Shown: positions 1-9,510, counted from the first letter of the stretch. The stretch: 27,500 nt of DNA from Stramonita haemastoma (GCA_030674155.1 CM060335.1:51186866-51214365), one strand, 5' to 3'. The notes: generated by a model from the letters alone, not told the origin. A program made the numbers and translations.

Positions 1-600
1 AAATTTTGAAAGAAAAAAAAGCTAAGTAAAACAAAAACACTAGAATGGTTTCAGGCAGTGAAATCATCAGATGTTTACAGAGAAGAACTACAATATCCCT
101 GAAACAATTACTTTTTGTGAAATGTTCGACTATATAAAACAAAATGGAGCAAGTTTAGTAAGGATCATGATATGGTACACATGAATATTGAGACACATAA
201 TTAGAAAGCTATTATGTGTGCCTTCATACCTGTAAAGATGATGTTATGAGAACAACATGAACACTTGGTCCTGATATACAGAAACACTTGTGAAAACACT
301 GTTTTAAGAAAGCAACATCAATAATTATATTCAGTTCAAAAGGACACACTATACCTATTCACGTTTTTTGTAACACATGTCTGTTTGAAGGCATGTACAG
401 CTAAAAAATGGAAATGATCTGTTGTTAAACTAAAAATGAAGACAGAAAACTTTTCAGAACCATTAATGTCATAATTATGGAAAAAGCTTACAGGTCCAAA
501 TGCATCACTTTCTATAGAGTCCTCCCAGCAGACAACAGCAGTTCCATGAATCAATCATGCTAACAGAGCCATACAGCTATTGAACAAAGCCCCACAGTAC
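1..600. other. AT-rich non-coding stretch
   Basis: No SINE box, microsatellite or convincing exon is visible. On the minus strand an open stretch at 336-551 carries a GTAAGC donor-like site near 498. An in-frame stop lies at 555-557, and no AG acceptor falls between that stop and the open stretch, so an internal exon is not supported. If the exon candidate at 620-862 is real, this interval would be its downstream intron or 3' UTR. Confidence 0.4.
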
Positions 601-619
601 TTAAGAGTATAGTACACAC

Positions 620-862
620 CTGCTTGTATCTCTATGCATCCTTTGTTCCCTCTTCATAATGTTCTCTTTGTTTTCCTCCCATTCATCATCTGGCTTTTGT
701 GAACTATTGACACAAATGTGCATCCTTAACAAACGAAAGAGGTGTGCTCTTGCTGGGAGATTAGTCAGGACAGGACACTGGCCACAAGGAATGAAGAACT
801 GAACTGCTCCCCACATACTATGGCCAGTGATTCTGGTCATGTCCTTCCTTTTGAAGTGCTGC
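620..862 (-). CDS. Candidate internal exon, protein not recognised
   Basis: The minus strand is open across 601-900 and lacks low complexity, which is rare in this window. A plausible acceptor (TTTTATGATAGCAG) ends at 863, with an alternative at 866. A good donor, CAG|GTGTGT, falls at 620/619. The exon would be 243 nt (246 with the other acceptor), a multiple of three, entered and left in the same phase. The predicted peptide of about 81 residues has an N-terminal basic stretch, a middle part with Trp, Pro, Gly and two Cys (FIPCGQCPVLTNLPARAHLF), and a charged C-terminal half (PDDEWEENKENIMKREQRM). I do not recognise a family. Reading on across the next short interval, two acceptors near 559-580 would each reach a stop within about 20 codons, so this could be the penultimate exon of a minus-strand gene. 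It may equally be a chance open frame. Confidence 0.3.
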
Positions 863-1054
863 CTGCTATCATAAAACATGGAGGCATGTAGCATGTACAT
901 TAAAACAAAGTATTATAGTCATAATAAACATGGCAAAATTAATACAGCACTGACCTCAGCATAAATGATGATAATGTTGTTTTACAGGACATAAGTATGT
1001 ATAACAGTTTATGTTGCTATTAGTGTTCCTGCATTTAGCTTTTGATGTTGGATT

Positions 1055-1143
1055 TGTATTGTATTGTATTGTATTGTACTGTACTGTACTGTACTGTACT
1101 GTACTGTACTGTACTGTACTGTACTGTACTGTACTGTACTGTA
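1055..1143 (-). repeat. Pentanucleotide microsatellite (AGTAC/AATAC)n
   Basis: GTATT units at 1055-1075 change to GTACT units up to 1143. This is the 3' tail of the adjacent SINE, expanded into a microsatellite with a single T-to-C step between its two blocks. Confidence 0.95.
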
Positions 1144-1546
1144 GCGTATATCACTAAATCATGGCAGATTTATCTCCATGAAATTCAGGCTGCTCTACCA
1201 CTGGGAGAGTGCATTGCCACAAAAGCAGCACCACCAACCTTTTTTTCATTTTCCTGTCTGCAACTGTATTGATTTTGTTTCCCTATCCCAATGGCTTTTG
1301 CTAAATAATTTTACCAGGGACAATTCCTTTGTTGCCGTGGGCTCCTTTACAAGAGCTAAATAATTATGTGTAACACACTGGACCTCAGTTTATTATCTCA
1401 TCCAAAAGACTAGCACCCAGACCACCACTCACAGTCCAGTAGATGTGGGAAAAGTTTCGGGCCCATACTGGGGTTGAACCATCATACACTTTGAACCTGG
1501 CTTGTCACTTTTTAGGCAGGTGGATTACCTCTAGACCACCGATCCA
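1055..1546 (-). mobile_element. SINE family C, copy 1, with AGTAC tail
   Basis: Read on the minus strand, the head GGATCGGTGGTCTAGAGG (about 1546-1528) resembles the 5' half of a tRNA-Gly. It is followed by the shared core (GGATGAGAT, TAAACTGAGG; about 1410-1375) and the family's 3' region (GAATTTCATGGAGATAAATC, about 1195-1165). It ends in about 17 pentamers, mostly AGTAC with AATAC at the far end (1055-1143). It is homologous to the copies at 14246, 19612 and 26945. Length is about 490 bp including the tail. Internal decay is moderate. Confidence 0.85.
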
Positions 1547-1633
1547 TAAAGCTTCTATTTAGCTTCACATTGCAGTTAAAGGATTGTAATGGGATTGTGA
1601 GTAAGGTTAAAATGATAAAAAGGACTTCAGATC

Positions 1634-1637
1634 GCGT

Positions 1638-1720
<83 letters not shown>

Positions 1721-1730
1721 TGTGTGTGTA

Positions 1731-1780
<50 letters not shown>
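1634..1780. repeat. (TG)n microsatellite
   Basis: About 147 bp of almost pure GT/CA dinucleotide, with short interruptions near 1641, 1718 and 1730. Confidence 0.98.
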
Positions 1781-1781
<1 letters not shown>

Positions 1782-1902
1782 ATGCATTGGTTTGCTGAAT
1801 TCAGCTTTGCCTTATGACTGCTGAGATTAGTAATTCTGATAATTCCATCATACATAAGCCTACTTCACGTTCTTTCACCTCAGATGGCTATTTCATCATA
1901 CT

Positions 1903-2207
1903 ATGTTAAAGGTAAGGTAAAGGTAAAGATCTCATAATCTAGGTGGTCGTAGGGGAGCAAGGAGTCAGAGACCTCAGCTTCTCTAGGGACCAGCATATTG
2001 AGCACGGCATACATCTCCTCTCTGTTGCTGCTTTACCTTCCCTGACACTAAAGAGGGTAGGTACCCATTTACAGCTGGCTGAACTGGGGGACTGTACTGA
2101 AGTCAAGGCGCACAAAGGGTCATCCATCCAACTGGTTCCCACGCTCCATGCTGCTTAACTTGACTTGGGGAAAGCCAGCGCTCTGACCACTTAGCTATCC
2201 CACCCCC
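1903..2207 (-). mobile_element. SINE family F, GGTAAA-tailed
   Basis: The minus-strand head GGGATAGCTAAGTGGTCAGA ends near 2207 and has an A-box-like tRNA start. The body is about 270 bp and contains CAGCTGTAAATGGGTACC (near 2070-2053). The tail at 1903-1930 is a short CTTTAC-type hexamer array (GGTAAA on the plus strand). The B box is degraded, so the tRNA origin is inferred mainly from the A box and overall form. There is only one copy in the window. Confidence 0.65.
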
Positions 2208-2271
2208 TCCCTCCAACTGATACTATGTTACAAAAGATAAAGATAAGCAGCTGTTGTATATTATGCTGGGG

Positions 2272-2428
2272 AGTGGGATAGCCTAGTGGTTAGAGCATTG
2301 GGCTTGTGAGTTGATAGCCAGAGATCCAGCACCTCTGAGGTGCCCCTTTTGGAGAATTTCACCTGGAGTTAACATCAGTACTGACTCCACTCCCCCGAAA
2401 ATCCTTGGATGAGACTTTAAACTGAACC
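2272..2428 (+). mobile_element. SINE family B, 5' fragment
   Basis: The head GGGATAGCCTAGTGGTTAG matches the A box of family B. It is followed by the B-box relic, the conserved GGAGTTAACATCAGTACTGA stretch and the shared core (GGATGAGAC, TTTAAACTGA, 2407-2425). The copy stops at about 2428, where a family D fragment begins, so it lacks the family's 3' hairpin tail. Confidence 0.85.
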
Positions 2429-2441
2429 CCACAACTTCATA
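2429..2441 (+). repeat. Left target-site duplication
   Basis: CCACAACTTCATA (13 bp) is repeated exactly at 2733-2745, on the other side of the family A SINE. Confidence 0.9.
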
Positions 2442-2732
2442 AGCCGCCGCGGTAGTCTAGTGGTTAGGGCGTTGGACTCGTAATCTAAAGGTTGCAGGTT
2501 CGATCCCAGCTTTCGGCTATGGCGTTGTGCCCTTGGAAAAGGCACTTTACAGCTATTTTCTCACCCCACCCAGGTGTAAAAAGGGGTACCAACCTTGTGT
2601 TGGGGGTTAACCCTGTAATAGACTGGCGTCCTATCCAGGGGTGAGTCTATGACTCTCAGTCGCTTAACGCCACAGAAACCGAAGCAACCGGCCTGATGAG
2701 CCTTAAGGCTCGGGATAGACTTTAACTTTTAA
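2442..2732 (+). mobile_element. SINE family A, complete insertion
   Basis: A complete tRNA-derived SINE of 291 bp. The A box lies in CGGTAGTCTAGTGGTTAGGG (2450-2469) and the B box in GGTTCGATCCC (about 2497-2507). The body holds CTTGGAAAAGGCACTTTACA, then GACTGGCGTCCTATCCAGGG, a pattern I know from SINEs widespread in marine invertebrates (family name not assigned). The 3' end is GGCTCGGGATAGACTTTAAC followed by TTTTAA. Perfect 13-bp duplications flank it, the signature of target-primed reverse transcription. Confidence 0.92.
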
Positions 2733-2745
2733 CCACAACTTCATA
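2733..2745 (+). repeat. Right target-site duplication
   Basis: Exact copy of 2429-2441. Confidence 0.9.
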
Positions 2746-2798
2746 GGTGCACAGGATTGTAGTGGAATGGTCTTAACCACTGGGCAATAGTGTCCATA
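2733..2798 (-). mobile_element. SINE family D, 5' fragment
   Basis: Minus-strand head ATGGACACTATTGCCCAGTG, then GTTAAGACCATT and CCTATGAAGTTGTGG, as in the family D heads at 9254, 12214 and 27432. The family A element is inserted into its far end, so bases 2429-2441 also belong to it. Confidence 0.7.
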
Positions 2799-2799
2799 G

Positions 2800-3460
2800 A
2801 AACACTGCATCAGTTGGGATTCAAACTCAGTTAATCAGCAATGGCAACTACCCAAGCAAAGCCTCAGTGGACACATCTCATTACGCTTTCATACATGTAT
2901 GTATGCAGTCAGAAGACTTGGAAAAAGAAACTCCTGCAGAGAGGGTTTCGCCTACTTTTTGCCTCTTGTGTTGCCCCATTCTTTCAGGCATAAAGCCGCA
3001 TGATTGGGCTGGGAAGGTATTCATCTGGGCATTGTGTGTGAGTAAGCCTGGCACGAACATCAACCGGGAGTGGACAATGGCCTCTTTGTTGTGAAGACCA
3101 AGGCACTAATCTCCACCTTTGTCAGCATGCAAGCTGTGATTAGCACGCAAAACTGCTCTGGCCCTTTTGTTATTACCGTTATCAGGCCAAAGTTTAGTCA
3201 ATCCTTGTTTTTGTGTGCTCACTCATTTAATGCTTATAAATAATTAGCTTTATAACGGGAAGTTCGTAGATCGTGATAATTCTTTTTATATCACGGGCTA
3301 AACTGTTCCTTGATTTCTTGTTGTTGTTGTTGAATGATTTAAAGTGCTAACAATTGTAAGAAAGCCATTACCCTGGTTCAATTATTTTTTGCGTTTTAGT
3401 TGATAGATAACAAAGATAATTTCTTTGGTAGAATAATTATGTACTGGCTAAATGTGCAAC
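2800..3460. other. Unique non-coding island
   Basis: No microsatellite or SINE is visible except a possible B-box relic near 2815-2830. The interval holds an ACAATGG Sox-type site (3074-3080) and a homeodomain-like AAATAATTAGC (about 3238-3248). It has complex sequence between repeat clusters and is a candidate regulatory element. Function is inferred only. Confidence 0.3.
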
Positions 3461-3464
3461 AACC

Positions 3465-3682
3465 AGGGACAGGATTGAGTAGTGGTTAAAACATTGCCCT
3501 CGCAATCTGAAGACCCCGGTTTGAATCCTGTTCAAGGGGATTTTCCCCCTGGAGTTAACATTAGTGCAGACTCCTCTCTCCTCAAAAGTCCTTGGATGAG
3601 ACTCTAAACTATAAACAATTGCATACTCAAAATCTCACCCATGGTAAACCTCGGAGCTCTAGCCAAGGAGCCCAAAATAAAA
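3465..3682 (+). mobile_element. Chimeric SINE: family B head with family D 3' module
   Basis: The B head (TTGAGTAGTGGTTAAAACAT), GGAGTTAACATTAGTG and the shared core (GGATGAGAC, 3594-3602) are followed directly by the D module (ACTCAAAATCTCACCCATGG, then CCTCGGAGCTCTAGCC, 3625-3665). The usual B tail with its hairpin is missing. It resembles the arrangement at 7170-7580. Confidence 0.75.
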
Positions 3683-4120
3683 AGTAGCTAATATTTCTGC
3701 ACCCAAAGGCACAGTCACCCTACTCTCTGATAGACAGTATCAAAGAATGGTATCAATGAGGAGAAAAGCTCTCTTAAAACTGTGTGTTCTTGTCATGAAA
3801 TAACATTCTGATTTGTCTGTTATCTATTGACTTTGGGGGGATTAACTGGAGTTGTACGCACTTCCAGCAGGATTCAGTAGGGGATTTCCTTTCTTCTGTG
3901 TCTCCTAATTCTTCTGGGAGTGCATGCAGCTATACAGTTAAATCCCTCTGAAAAACTCTTGGGAAAATACAACTTAGATTGTCATATTAAGGCAATGGTC
4001 TAAACATTGGGCTATCCTACCCCCCCACCCCCAATTCCCCACCCCCTAAGGGCGTAGTGTAAATGTGTTGTTTGTTGCATAACCAACGTTTTAAACAGAG
4101 ATGTCATTTTGTGGACATGG
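3683..4120. other. Unique non-coding interval
   Basis: No SINE, LINE or long microsatellite recognised. There is a C-rich run at 4019-4045. Confidence 0.4.
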
Positions 4121-4123
4121 TTA

Positions 4124-4640
4124 TCCTTCACCTTCACCTTCACCTGTCCCCTACTCCTGTTGGACCTTGGGGACACCACTGAAGATTTTGCAACCAGCTT
4201 CCCCCACTCCCCAGGATCTTCTGCCCTCTGTAGCAGATCTTCCACCCAAGGCCCGTCCACTTTGATGTTGTCTTCCCATTGTTTCCTCTGTCTGCCTCTT
4301 CGTCTCCCTCCCCTTACTGTTCCCTGTAACACTGTCTTGGCCAGTCCAGATGTTCGTGTGACGTGCCGGTACCAGTTTAGCCTTGTTTTTTCACTGAAGT
4401 CAGAAGCTCTTCATTTGGTCCATGGCATTCTTTATTCTAGTTTTCACTTCTTCATTAGTGATGTGATCTCTGTATGAAATGCCAAGGAGTTTGCAAAAGC
4501 ATCTCATCTCCACTGTCTGTATCCTTCTTTGAATGTCTGCTGTTATGGTCCATGTTTCACATGTGTATAAAATATGAACATGATCAGGGAACGCATCAGT
4601 CTGATCTTGAAGCTGATGGCAATGTGTGTTTTTTCTTAAC
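4124..4640 (-). pseudogene. Broken non-LTR retrotransposon, C-terminal part of the polyprotein
   Basis: On the minus strand one frame near 4620-4565 reads IRLMRSLI, then FIFY. A one-base shift brings in CETWTITADIQRRIQ (about 4565-4510), then MRCFCKLLGISYRDHITNEE, and after another shift GGRRRGRQRKQWEDN (about 4310-4265) and KSSVVSPRS (about 4185-4160). This order is typical of the region after the reverse transcriptase in endonuclease-reverse transcriptase LINEs of invertebrates. Frameshifts make it non-functional. The 3' end is three to four AGGTGA-type hexamers (4124-4146), a tail different from the copy at 15765. Confidence 0.88.
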
Positions 4641-4679
4641 AAATGAATCAGTGATCTTATATTTATTTTTATAATCATC

Positions 4680-4805
4680 TATTCTTTTATTTTCAGGATA
4701 ATGAAATAAGCACTAATGTTTTTCTTACATCCAGTCCCTGTATGCATGTAATTTTGTAAATTTTGTCATCCAGTCCCACCACCACACAGAGGCCTACTCT
4801 CTGAT
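4680..4805 (-). mobile_element. SINE family B, decayed 3' end
   Basis: Minus-strand GGACTGGATGTAAGAAAAAC, then a damaged hairpin (ATTAGTGCTTATTTCATTAT) and CCTGAAAATAAAAGAA correspond to the B tail seen whole at 9105-9155. It lies just upstream of the LINE relic on the same strand and may interrupt it. Confidence 0.65.
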
Positions 4806-5013
4806 TTTCTGATGCATGAGAAAAAATAAAAACAGTCTCTGGAACAGGTAACATTACTGTCATCATGTATTCTTTCTGAACTTTTCTGATGGCATCTTGG
4901 TTCACAAAACAACATTGATACTCTCATTGTTTTATCTTCATTGCAGATCAGCCACAAAGTCTTGAGATCTTCCCCATGGGGTGCCTGGGCCCTGTCATAT
5001 AAATAACACCCCC

Positions 5014-5290
5014 ACCTTCTACAAACTCTGTGCTAGGAACTACCTCTTTTCTATCCCTTTCTTTGTTTTTACCTTGTTCCTTTTCTTCTGGACAATCTCC
5101 TTCTTGTCCTCTGCCTTCTTGGTTCATTTTCCTACCTTCCCTCCTCCCCCCTCCTGCAAGACTTCAAAGATAATAATTATTAATTTTTCACACCAGTTGG
5201 ATGCACTGAGCCTGACTTATAAGATGCTCAACAGCAGCACAAAGCATTTTAACTCATAGGACAGACAAGAATAGTTGCTATCTGAGTGTT
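5014..5290 (+). repeat. Interspersed repeat G, copy 1
   Basis: Shares with 6776-7025 the landmarks CTCTTTTCTATCCCT, CTTTGTTTTTACCTT, TCTTCTGGACAATCTCCTT, TTGGTTCATTTTCCT and GAGCCTGACTTATAAGATGCTC. Identity looks like roughly 70-75% by eye over about 270 bp. There are no clear A or B boxes and no coding potential. Its end runs into the GAT/GAA/GGA array that follows. The element type is unknown. Confidence 0.75.
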
Positions 5291-5296
5291 CGATCA

Positions 5297-5542
5297 TGAT
5301 GATGATGATGATGATAATGATGATGATGAAGAAGAAGAAGAAGAAGAAGAAGAAGAAGAAGAAGAAGAAGAAGAAGAAGAAAAAGAAAAAGAAAAAAGAA
5401 GAAGAAGAATAGGAGGAGGAGGAGGAGGAGGAGGAGGAGGAGGAGGAGGAGGAGGAGGAGGAAGAGGAGGAGGAAGAAGAAGAAGAAGAAGAAGAAGAAG
5501 AAGAAGAAGAAGAAGAAGAAGAAGAAGAAGAAAAAGAAGAAG
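5297..5542 (+). repeat. Trinucleotide array (GAT)n(GAA)n(GGA)n(GAA)n
   Basis: GAT units (5297-5327) give way to GAA units (5328-5400), then about 17 GGA units (5411-5470), then GAA again to about 5540. From 5328 to 5542 the plus strand is all purine except one T at 5410. Confidence 0.97.
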
Positions 5543-5544
5543 CA

Positions 5545-5934
5545 GCCACAAATTAAGTTCTATGTGGATCAAAAATGTATGCTTAATGCACTGAACCTTG
5601 AAAACATATTTTAACAAGCATCAGTCTATTGGTACTTGACACATAAAAATGATAACACCAATACACTTAACCTTAAACATATGAATGAACTGCAGCAATC
5701 TATTGGCATTTTATGCATTATTAATATTTAAAAACATATTGTGAATACAGGTGTAGTGAGTCAAACACAAACTTACCACTAAAACAAAAATACATTGATA
5801 GTAACAACAAATAAAAAGCACCAAAGGATCAACCAACCAAACAAAAAACGTTAAGACTTTCTTCTCACTTATACCAAAGTCTACCTCTTGAAAAATAGTT
5901 GGTATGATCCATCACATCACTCCTGCTGCAAGGT
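5545..5934. other. AT-rich unique interval
   Basis: No element or open frame of note. Two loosely similar pieces (CAGTCTATTGG at about 5621 and CAATCTATTGG at about 5696) hint at an old internal duplication. Confidence 0.35.
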
Positions 5935-5959
5935 AAAAAAAAAAAAAAAAAAAAAAAAA
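5935..5959 (+). repeat. A25 run
   Basis: Uninterrupted poly(A). No recognisable retroposed gene lies upstream, so it cannot be assigned to a processed copy. Confidence 0.95.
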
Positions 5960-6430
5960 GCTGCCAGACCTATTCACTCTGCATTGAATCTGAGTCACGT
6001 CTGTGCAAAGCTTACACATGTACAATGCTACATTAATCCCTGTCATTAGACCATTGTTCTCCTTCCTGGTCCAATCACGGCTTTTCATGCCTGACAGAAG
6101 GGAACAAAAGAGAGAAAGAAATGAAATCCCCAGGACACAAGTCACATCTGTAGAGCCCTCTCAGGCCTTTTGTCTGGTGTATGAATGCATTGTGAACTGG
6201 CGGGGCTGTGGCATTGTTGGGGGGATGTGAATTGTTCATGATGATGACCAGGTTTGCAACACACAGCTCCACATACAGATGTTTACTGATAAGAGAAACC
6301 CTTTTATACAGTCCTCAGCCTGACAGACACGTCAGCTGTGCGCAAATGAACCATGGAGGACAAACTCCTTCCTGCAACACTCAGACAGCAACTACTGTTG
6401 TCTGTCCTTTGAGTGAAAATGCGTTCCATT
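5960..6430. other. Unique non-coding island
   Basis: Complex sequence with TACATTAATCCCTGTCATTA and a CCATTGT Sox-type site (6051-6057). No repeat is recognised. It is a possible regulatory stretch, not demonstrated. Confidence 0.3.
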
Positions 6431-6436
6431 GCCGTT

Positions 6437-6471
6437 AAGCTCCTGACAAGTCAGGCCTAGCACATCTGAAT
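6437..6471 (-). repeat. Repeat G, short inverted fragment
   Basis: ACAAGTCAGGCCTAGCACAT is close to the reverse complement of 6950-6975 in copy 2 (GATGTGCTGGGCCTGACTTG). It lies in the opposite orientation, about 500 bp away. Confidence 0.55.
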
Positions 6472-6507
6472 TCAGCATGGAAGATTATTGTTATCTTTTA
6501 TGTCTTT

Positions 6508-6600
6508 GGGTTAGAGCTCTGAAGTTCAGAAATGGTGAGATTTTGAGTATGTGACAGCGATCAGACACCATCAATACCAACTTCAGAGATATCAGTAGAA
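6508..6600 (-). mobile_element. SINE family D, 3' module
   Basis: The minus strand reads CTCTGAAGTTGGTATTGATG, then CACATACTCAAAATCTCACC and GAACTTCAGAGCTCTAAC, matching the family D 3' end at 7470-7575. No head is attached. Confidence 0.7.
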
Positions 6601-6775
6601 GTGAAAGGGATTTTTTAAAATCCTGCACCAGGGGAGGTGAGTTTATTCAAACATCACTGTCATTGCTCACCCTCCCAGCAACACCCCCGTTCTTATCTGT
6701 CATTGTCTTCCTGCAGTTTGTCCTTTATCCCCCATGGAGATGCTATTTTTGTTGTAACGTTCCCCTGCATCACCA

Positions 6776-7025
6776 TGGAAGTTCTGTACTGGAAATACCC
6801 TCTTTTCTATCCCTCTCTTTGTTTATGCCTTATTGCCTTTTTCTTCCAGTCACTATCTCCTTGTCTATCATGTGCCTTTTTGGTCCATTCTCCTGACTTT
6901 TCTTCCCAGGAGAAATTTTAAAGATAGCAGTTCTCTCCCTTGCCAAAGTCGGATGTGCTGGGCCTGACTTGTAAGGCTCTGAAAAGCAGTAAAACCCATT
7001 TCGCTTGTGTGACAAAGATAGTTGT
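6776..7025 (+). repeat. Interspersed repeat G, copy 2
   Basis: Best-preserved copy. Landmarks are GAAGTTCTGTACTGGAA, CTCTTTTCTATCCCTCTC, TTTTTGGTCCATTCTCCTGA, GGATGTGCTGGGCCTGAC and TTCGCTTGTGTGACAAAG. It is homologous to 5014-5290 on the same strand and 10447-10615 on the other. No microsatellite follows this copy. Confidence 0.75.
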
Positions 7026-7169
7026 CAGCATTTTATGAAGGAGAAGAACAGGTCTTTTGTATAATGCATAGCTTTGCAAATAAGTCTGGCCTGAAGTAGC
7101 CTTGAACAGAGAGGAGTCACTGACAGATATGAGATTAGGATAGCAGCCAAGCTTAACCTGTTTAACTGG

Positions 7170-7580
7170 GGTGGGATAGCTTGGTGGTTAGAGCCTCCCA
7201 CTTGTAATCTGATGGTCCAGGATCAACCCCCACAGAGGTGCCTGTGCTAGGGGAGTTTCCCCTGAAGTAAACATCAGCACTGACTCCACTCCCCCTAAAG
7301 TCCTTTGGATGAGGCTATAAACCAATGCCCTGTATGTGAATCCATGCATAACATCTTGGCACACTTTAAAAACCTGTTTTGCCCCTCAGAAGATAAGAGT
7401 AGGCTATTTCATGCCTGTGAGAATGGATGACAAAATTGAAAAAGAGCATGAACACAGGTATATTTAGATACCATCCCTGAAGTCGGAATGTGGCTACCTT
7501 GGTGGTGGGTAAAAAACGGTCACATACACAAAATCTCACCATTGGTGAATCTCGGAGCTCTAGCTAAGGAATGGAAAACA
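7170..7580 (+). mobile_element. Chimeric SINE: family B body with family D 3' module
   Basis: The B head is GGGATAGCTTGGTGGTTAGA. The GAAGTAAACATCAGCACTGA stretch, the shared core (GGATGAGGC, TATAAACC; 7305-7322) and the B middle (AGAGTAGGCTATTTCATGCC, 7397) are all present. Instead of the B hairpin tail, the copy continues with the D segment CTGAAGTCGGAATGTGGCTA (7479) and the D 3' end ACACAAAATCTCACCATTGG, CTCGGAGCTCTAGC (7527-7565). Length is about 410 bp. Confidence 0.8.
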
Positions 7581-8763
7581 TGTTGAACAGGAACACCTTC
7601 TTTGCTGTCAGTGGTATCTCCTAAAAAAAAAAAAACAGGACAAAATTGCTAAAGGAGTCATGCTGAGATTGAAGGCAGGGTACTCTTTTTTCTTTTCACA
7701 ATCAGATCTTTTGATTCTGATTGACACAATCCGTTCTGCAATAGCTAGTAAGTGATCTTTGTAAATGTTCAAGCCAGCTGGGTAAATGATCCTCCTTAAA
7801 AGTGTAACAGGAAAGTCCGCTATGACTAATGCTTGTCACCGTTCAAAAACGTAGAATTCCATAAGAAGGAAGGCGAGAGAAAACTTTTTCAATGCTAAAG
7901 ATTGTTGAAAAACATCCCATTTCTTAGTTCATTTAATAAAAATGGAACATTTGCCATCCATCTAAATAAAGCAAAGAAAAGACTTTTTTGTACTTTTTCA
8001 TGACAATCTTGTGAATAAATCTTTTCACTATGAAAATGCCAATGCTTTCAGTTCACTCAATGTGGACATCACAGCCATCAGCCCTGCACTATACCTGCTT
8101 TACAATGGCGGAACCAACAGCTGAAATCAAACTGCTGTTTTCCACAATCAAAATCCAGTTAAGTCCGACATTTGAAAGGTGGGCTGAATAGCTTGGTATG
8201 TTGAAAGAAGTCAAAGCTCATGACACCAGCATTTGTTCCTGGGGTTTTTGTCACCAGCTCCCTTTTTTCCCCCTGTACAGTTTCCATTCTAACTGAGGGC
8301 GCTTTCAATACACTACTGATCAATCTTACAGTGAATAGCTATTGAACACCTGTCAAAGACGGATTCAAAACTGGAATAAAAAGCCCGGCAAGCATGTTGT
8401 GTACTTTAAATACGATGTTGAAAGGGTGTGGTTGATGTATGACGCTCAAATGACAGGTATTTGCCAGTAAAGAAAGCTTCCTCATACAAACACGAATAAG
8501 ATAGAAAATGTTGGTGGTTTAAATGTTACAGGTGAGTGTGTAAGGGTAGGAAGTGAGATGATGGAATTACGCAGACAGCTTTCAACTGATTTCCCCCATG
8601 GAGTGACGCGGGGTACATACACACCACCAGTGTCAGGGACAATGCAGGAGGGGAGGGTTGAGCTGAAAGCACAGTACTGTCATTGAAGGTGACGGAGACG
8701 CCATTGAACAAGAAAGGATGAAGAGATGGCGACAGAGCAAAGCTTTCGGGGGTGGAGGAGGTG
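7581..8763. other. Unique non-coding interval of about 1.2 kb
   Basis: The longest stretch in the first third without a recognised repeat, apart from an A12 run at 7625. It has moderate complexity, stop codons in all frames at normal spacing and no convincing exon. It may hold regulatory sequence (for example around 8050-8170 and 8290-8460), but I see no decisive motif. Confidence 0.35.
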
Positions 8764-8779
8764 TTATCTATCTATCTAC

Positions 8780-8814
<35 letters not shown>

Positions 8815-8832
8815 GGAAGGGGGGGGGGGGGG
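8764..8832 (+). repeat. (TATC)n followed by G14
   Basis: About 12 TATC units with one CCTA variant (8764-8814), then AGGAA and a run of 14 G (8819-8832) directly before a SINE head. The G run may be an expansion of the SINE's first bases. Confidence 0.95.
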
Positions 8833-9174
8833 TCGGATAGCCTAGTGGTCAGAACATTGCGCTGGCAATCTGACGACCCAGGTTTGAGTCGGGTGGAGGA
8901 GATTTTTCTCCTGGAGTTAACAACAGTGCTGACTCCACTCTCCTCAAAAGTCCTCGGATAGGACTTTAAACCGAGTCCCCGTGTGCGAAAGCACGCAGAA
9001 CATCTTGCACACACTTTAAATCCTGTTCTGCTTTTCGTAAGAGTAGGCCATCGTGTGCCGGTGGGAACAGATAACATTTTCAAAACTGCTTACACACGGG
9101 GACTGGATGTGAAAAAAGCACAAGAGTGCTTATTCCATTATTCTCGATATAAAAGAATCAATCAATCAATCTCT
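8833..9174 (+). mobile_element. SINE family B, full-length copy
   Basis: Reference copy for family B. It carries the A box in GGATAGCCTAGTGGTCAG (8834), the B-box relic CAGGTTTGAGTC (8880-8891), GGAGTTAACAACAGTGCTGA, the core (GGATAGGAC, TTTAAACCGAG; 8955-8975) and CCTGTTCTGCTTTTCGTAAG. The 3' tail is GGGGACTGGATGTGAAAAAA, hairpin AAGCAC-AAGA-GTGCTT and ATTCCATTATTCTCGATATA. It ends in (AATC)4. Length is about 340 bp. The 5' side abuts a TATC array. Confidence 0.9.
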
Positions 9175-9253
9175 CTCTGTATCACACATGACTTTCAGCA
9201 TGTCACAGCACACCCATGAAGTCATTGAAGGTCAGGGCAAATTTGAATTTTAT

Positions 9254-9426
9254 TGATGGATGCTATAGCCCAGTGGTTAAAACCATTTGACTTCAGTCTG
9301 GTGGGTGAGTCCATGAAGTCTGGGTTCGAATCTCGGCCGACATCATCTGGTGAATTAGGGGTGGGGATTTTTACGATCTTCCAGGTCAACTTCAAGTGCA
9401 GACCTGTTAGTGCCTTAATTCGCTTT

Positions 9427-9510
<84 letters not shown>

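Noticed and set aside
2448..2520. A functional tRNA gene
   Set aside because: A and B boxes are good, but the arms do not pair as a cloverleaf, and the sequence continues into a SINE body ending at a target-site duplication.
4693..4957. Minus-strand exon near 4700-4957
   Set aside because: Two overlapping frames are open. The downstream part is a decayed family B tail, and there is no consistent acceptor-donor pair.
5217..5617. Poly-Ser, poly-Glu, poly-Leu and poly-Arg open frames
   Set aside because: Shadows of the GAT/GAA/GGA array on both strands.
5935..5959. Poly(A) tail of a processed pseudogene
   Set aside because: The 300 bp before the A run show no coding similarity or UTR-like signal, and no flanking duplication is visible.
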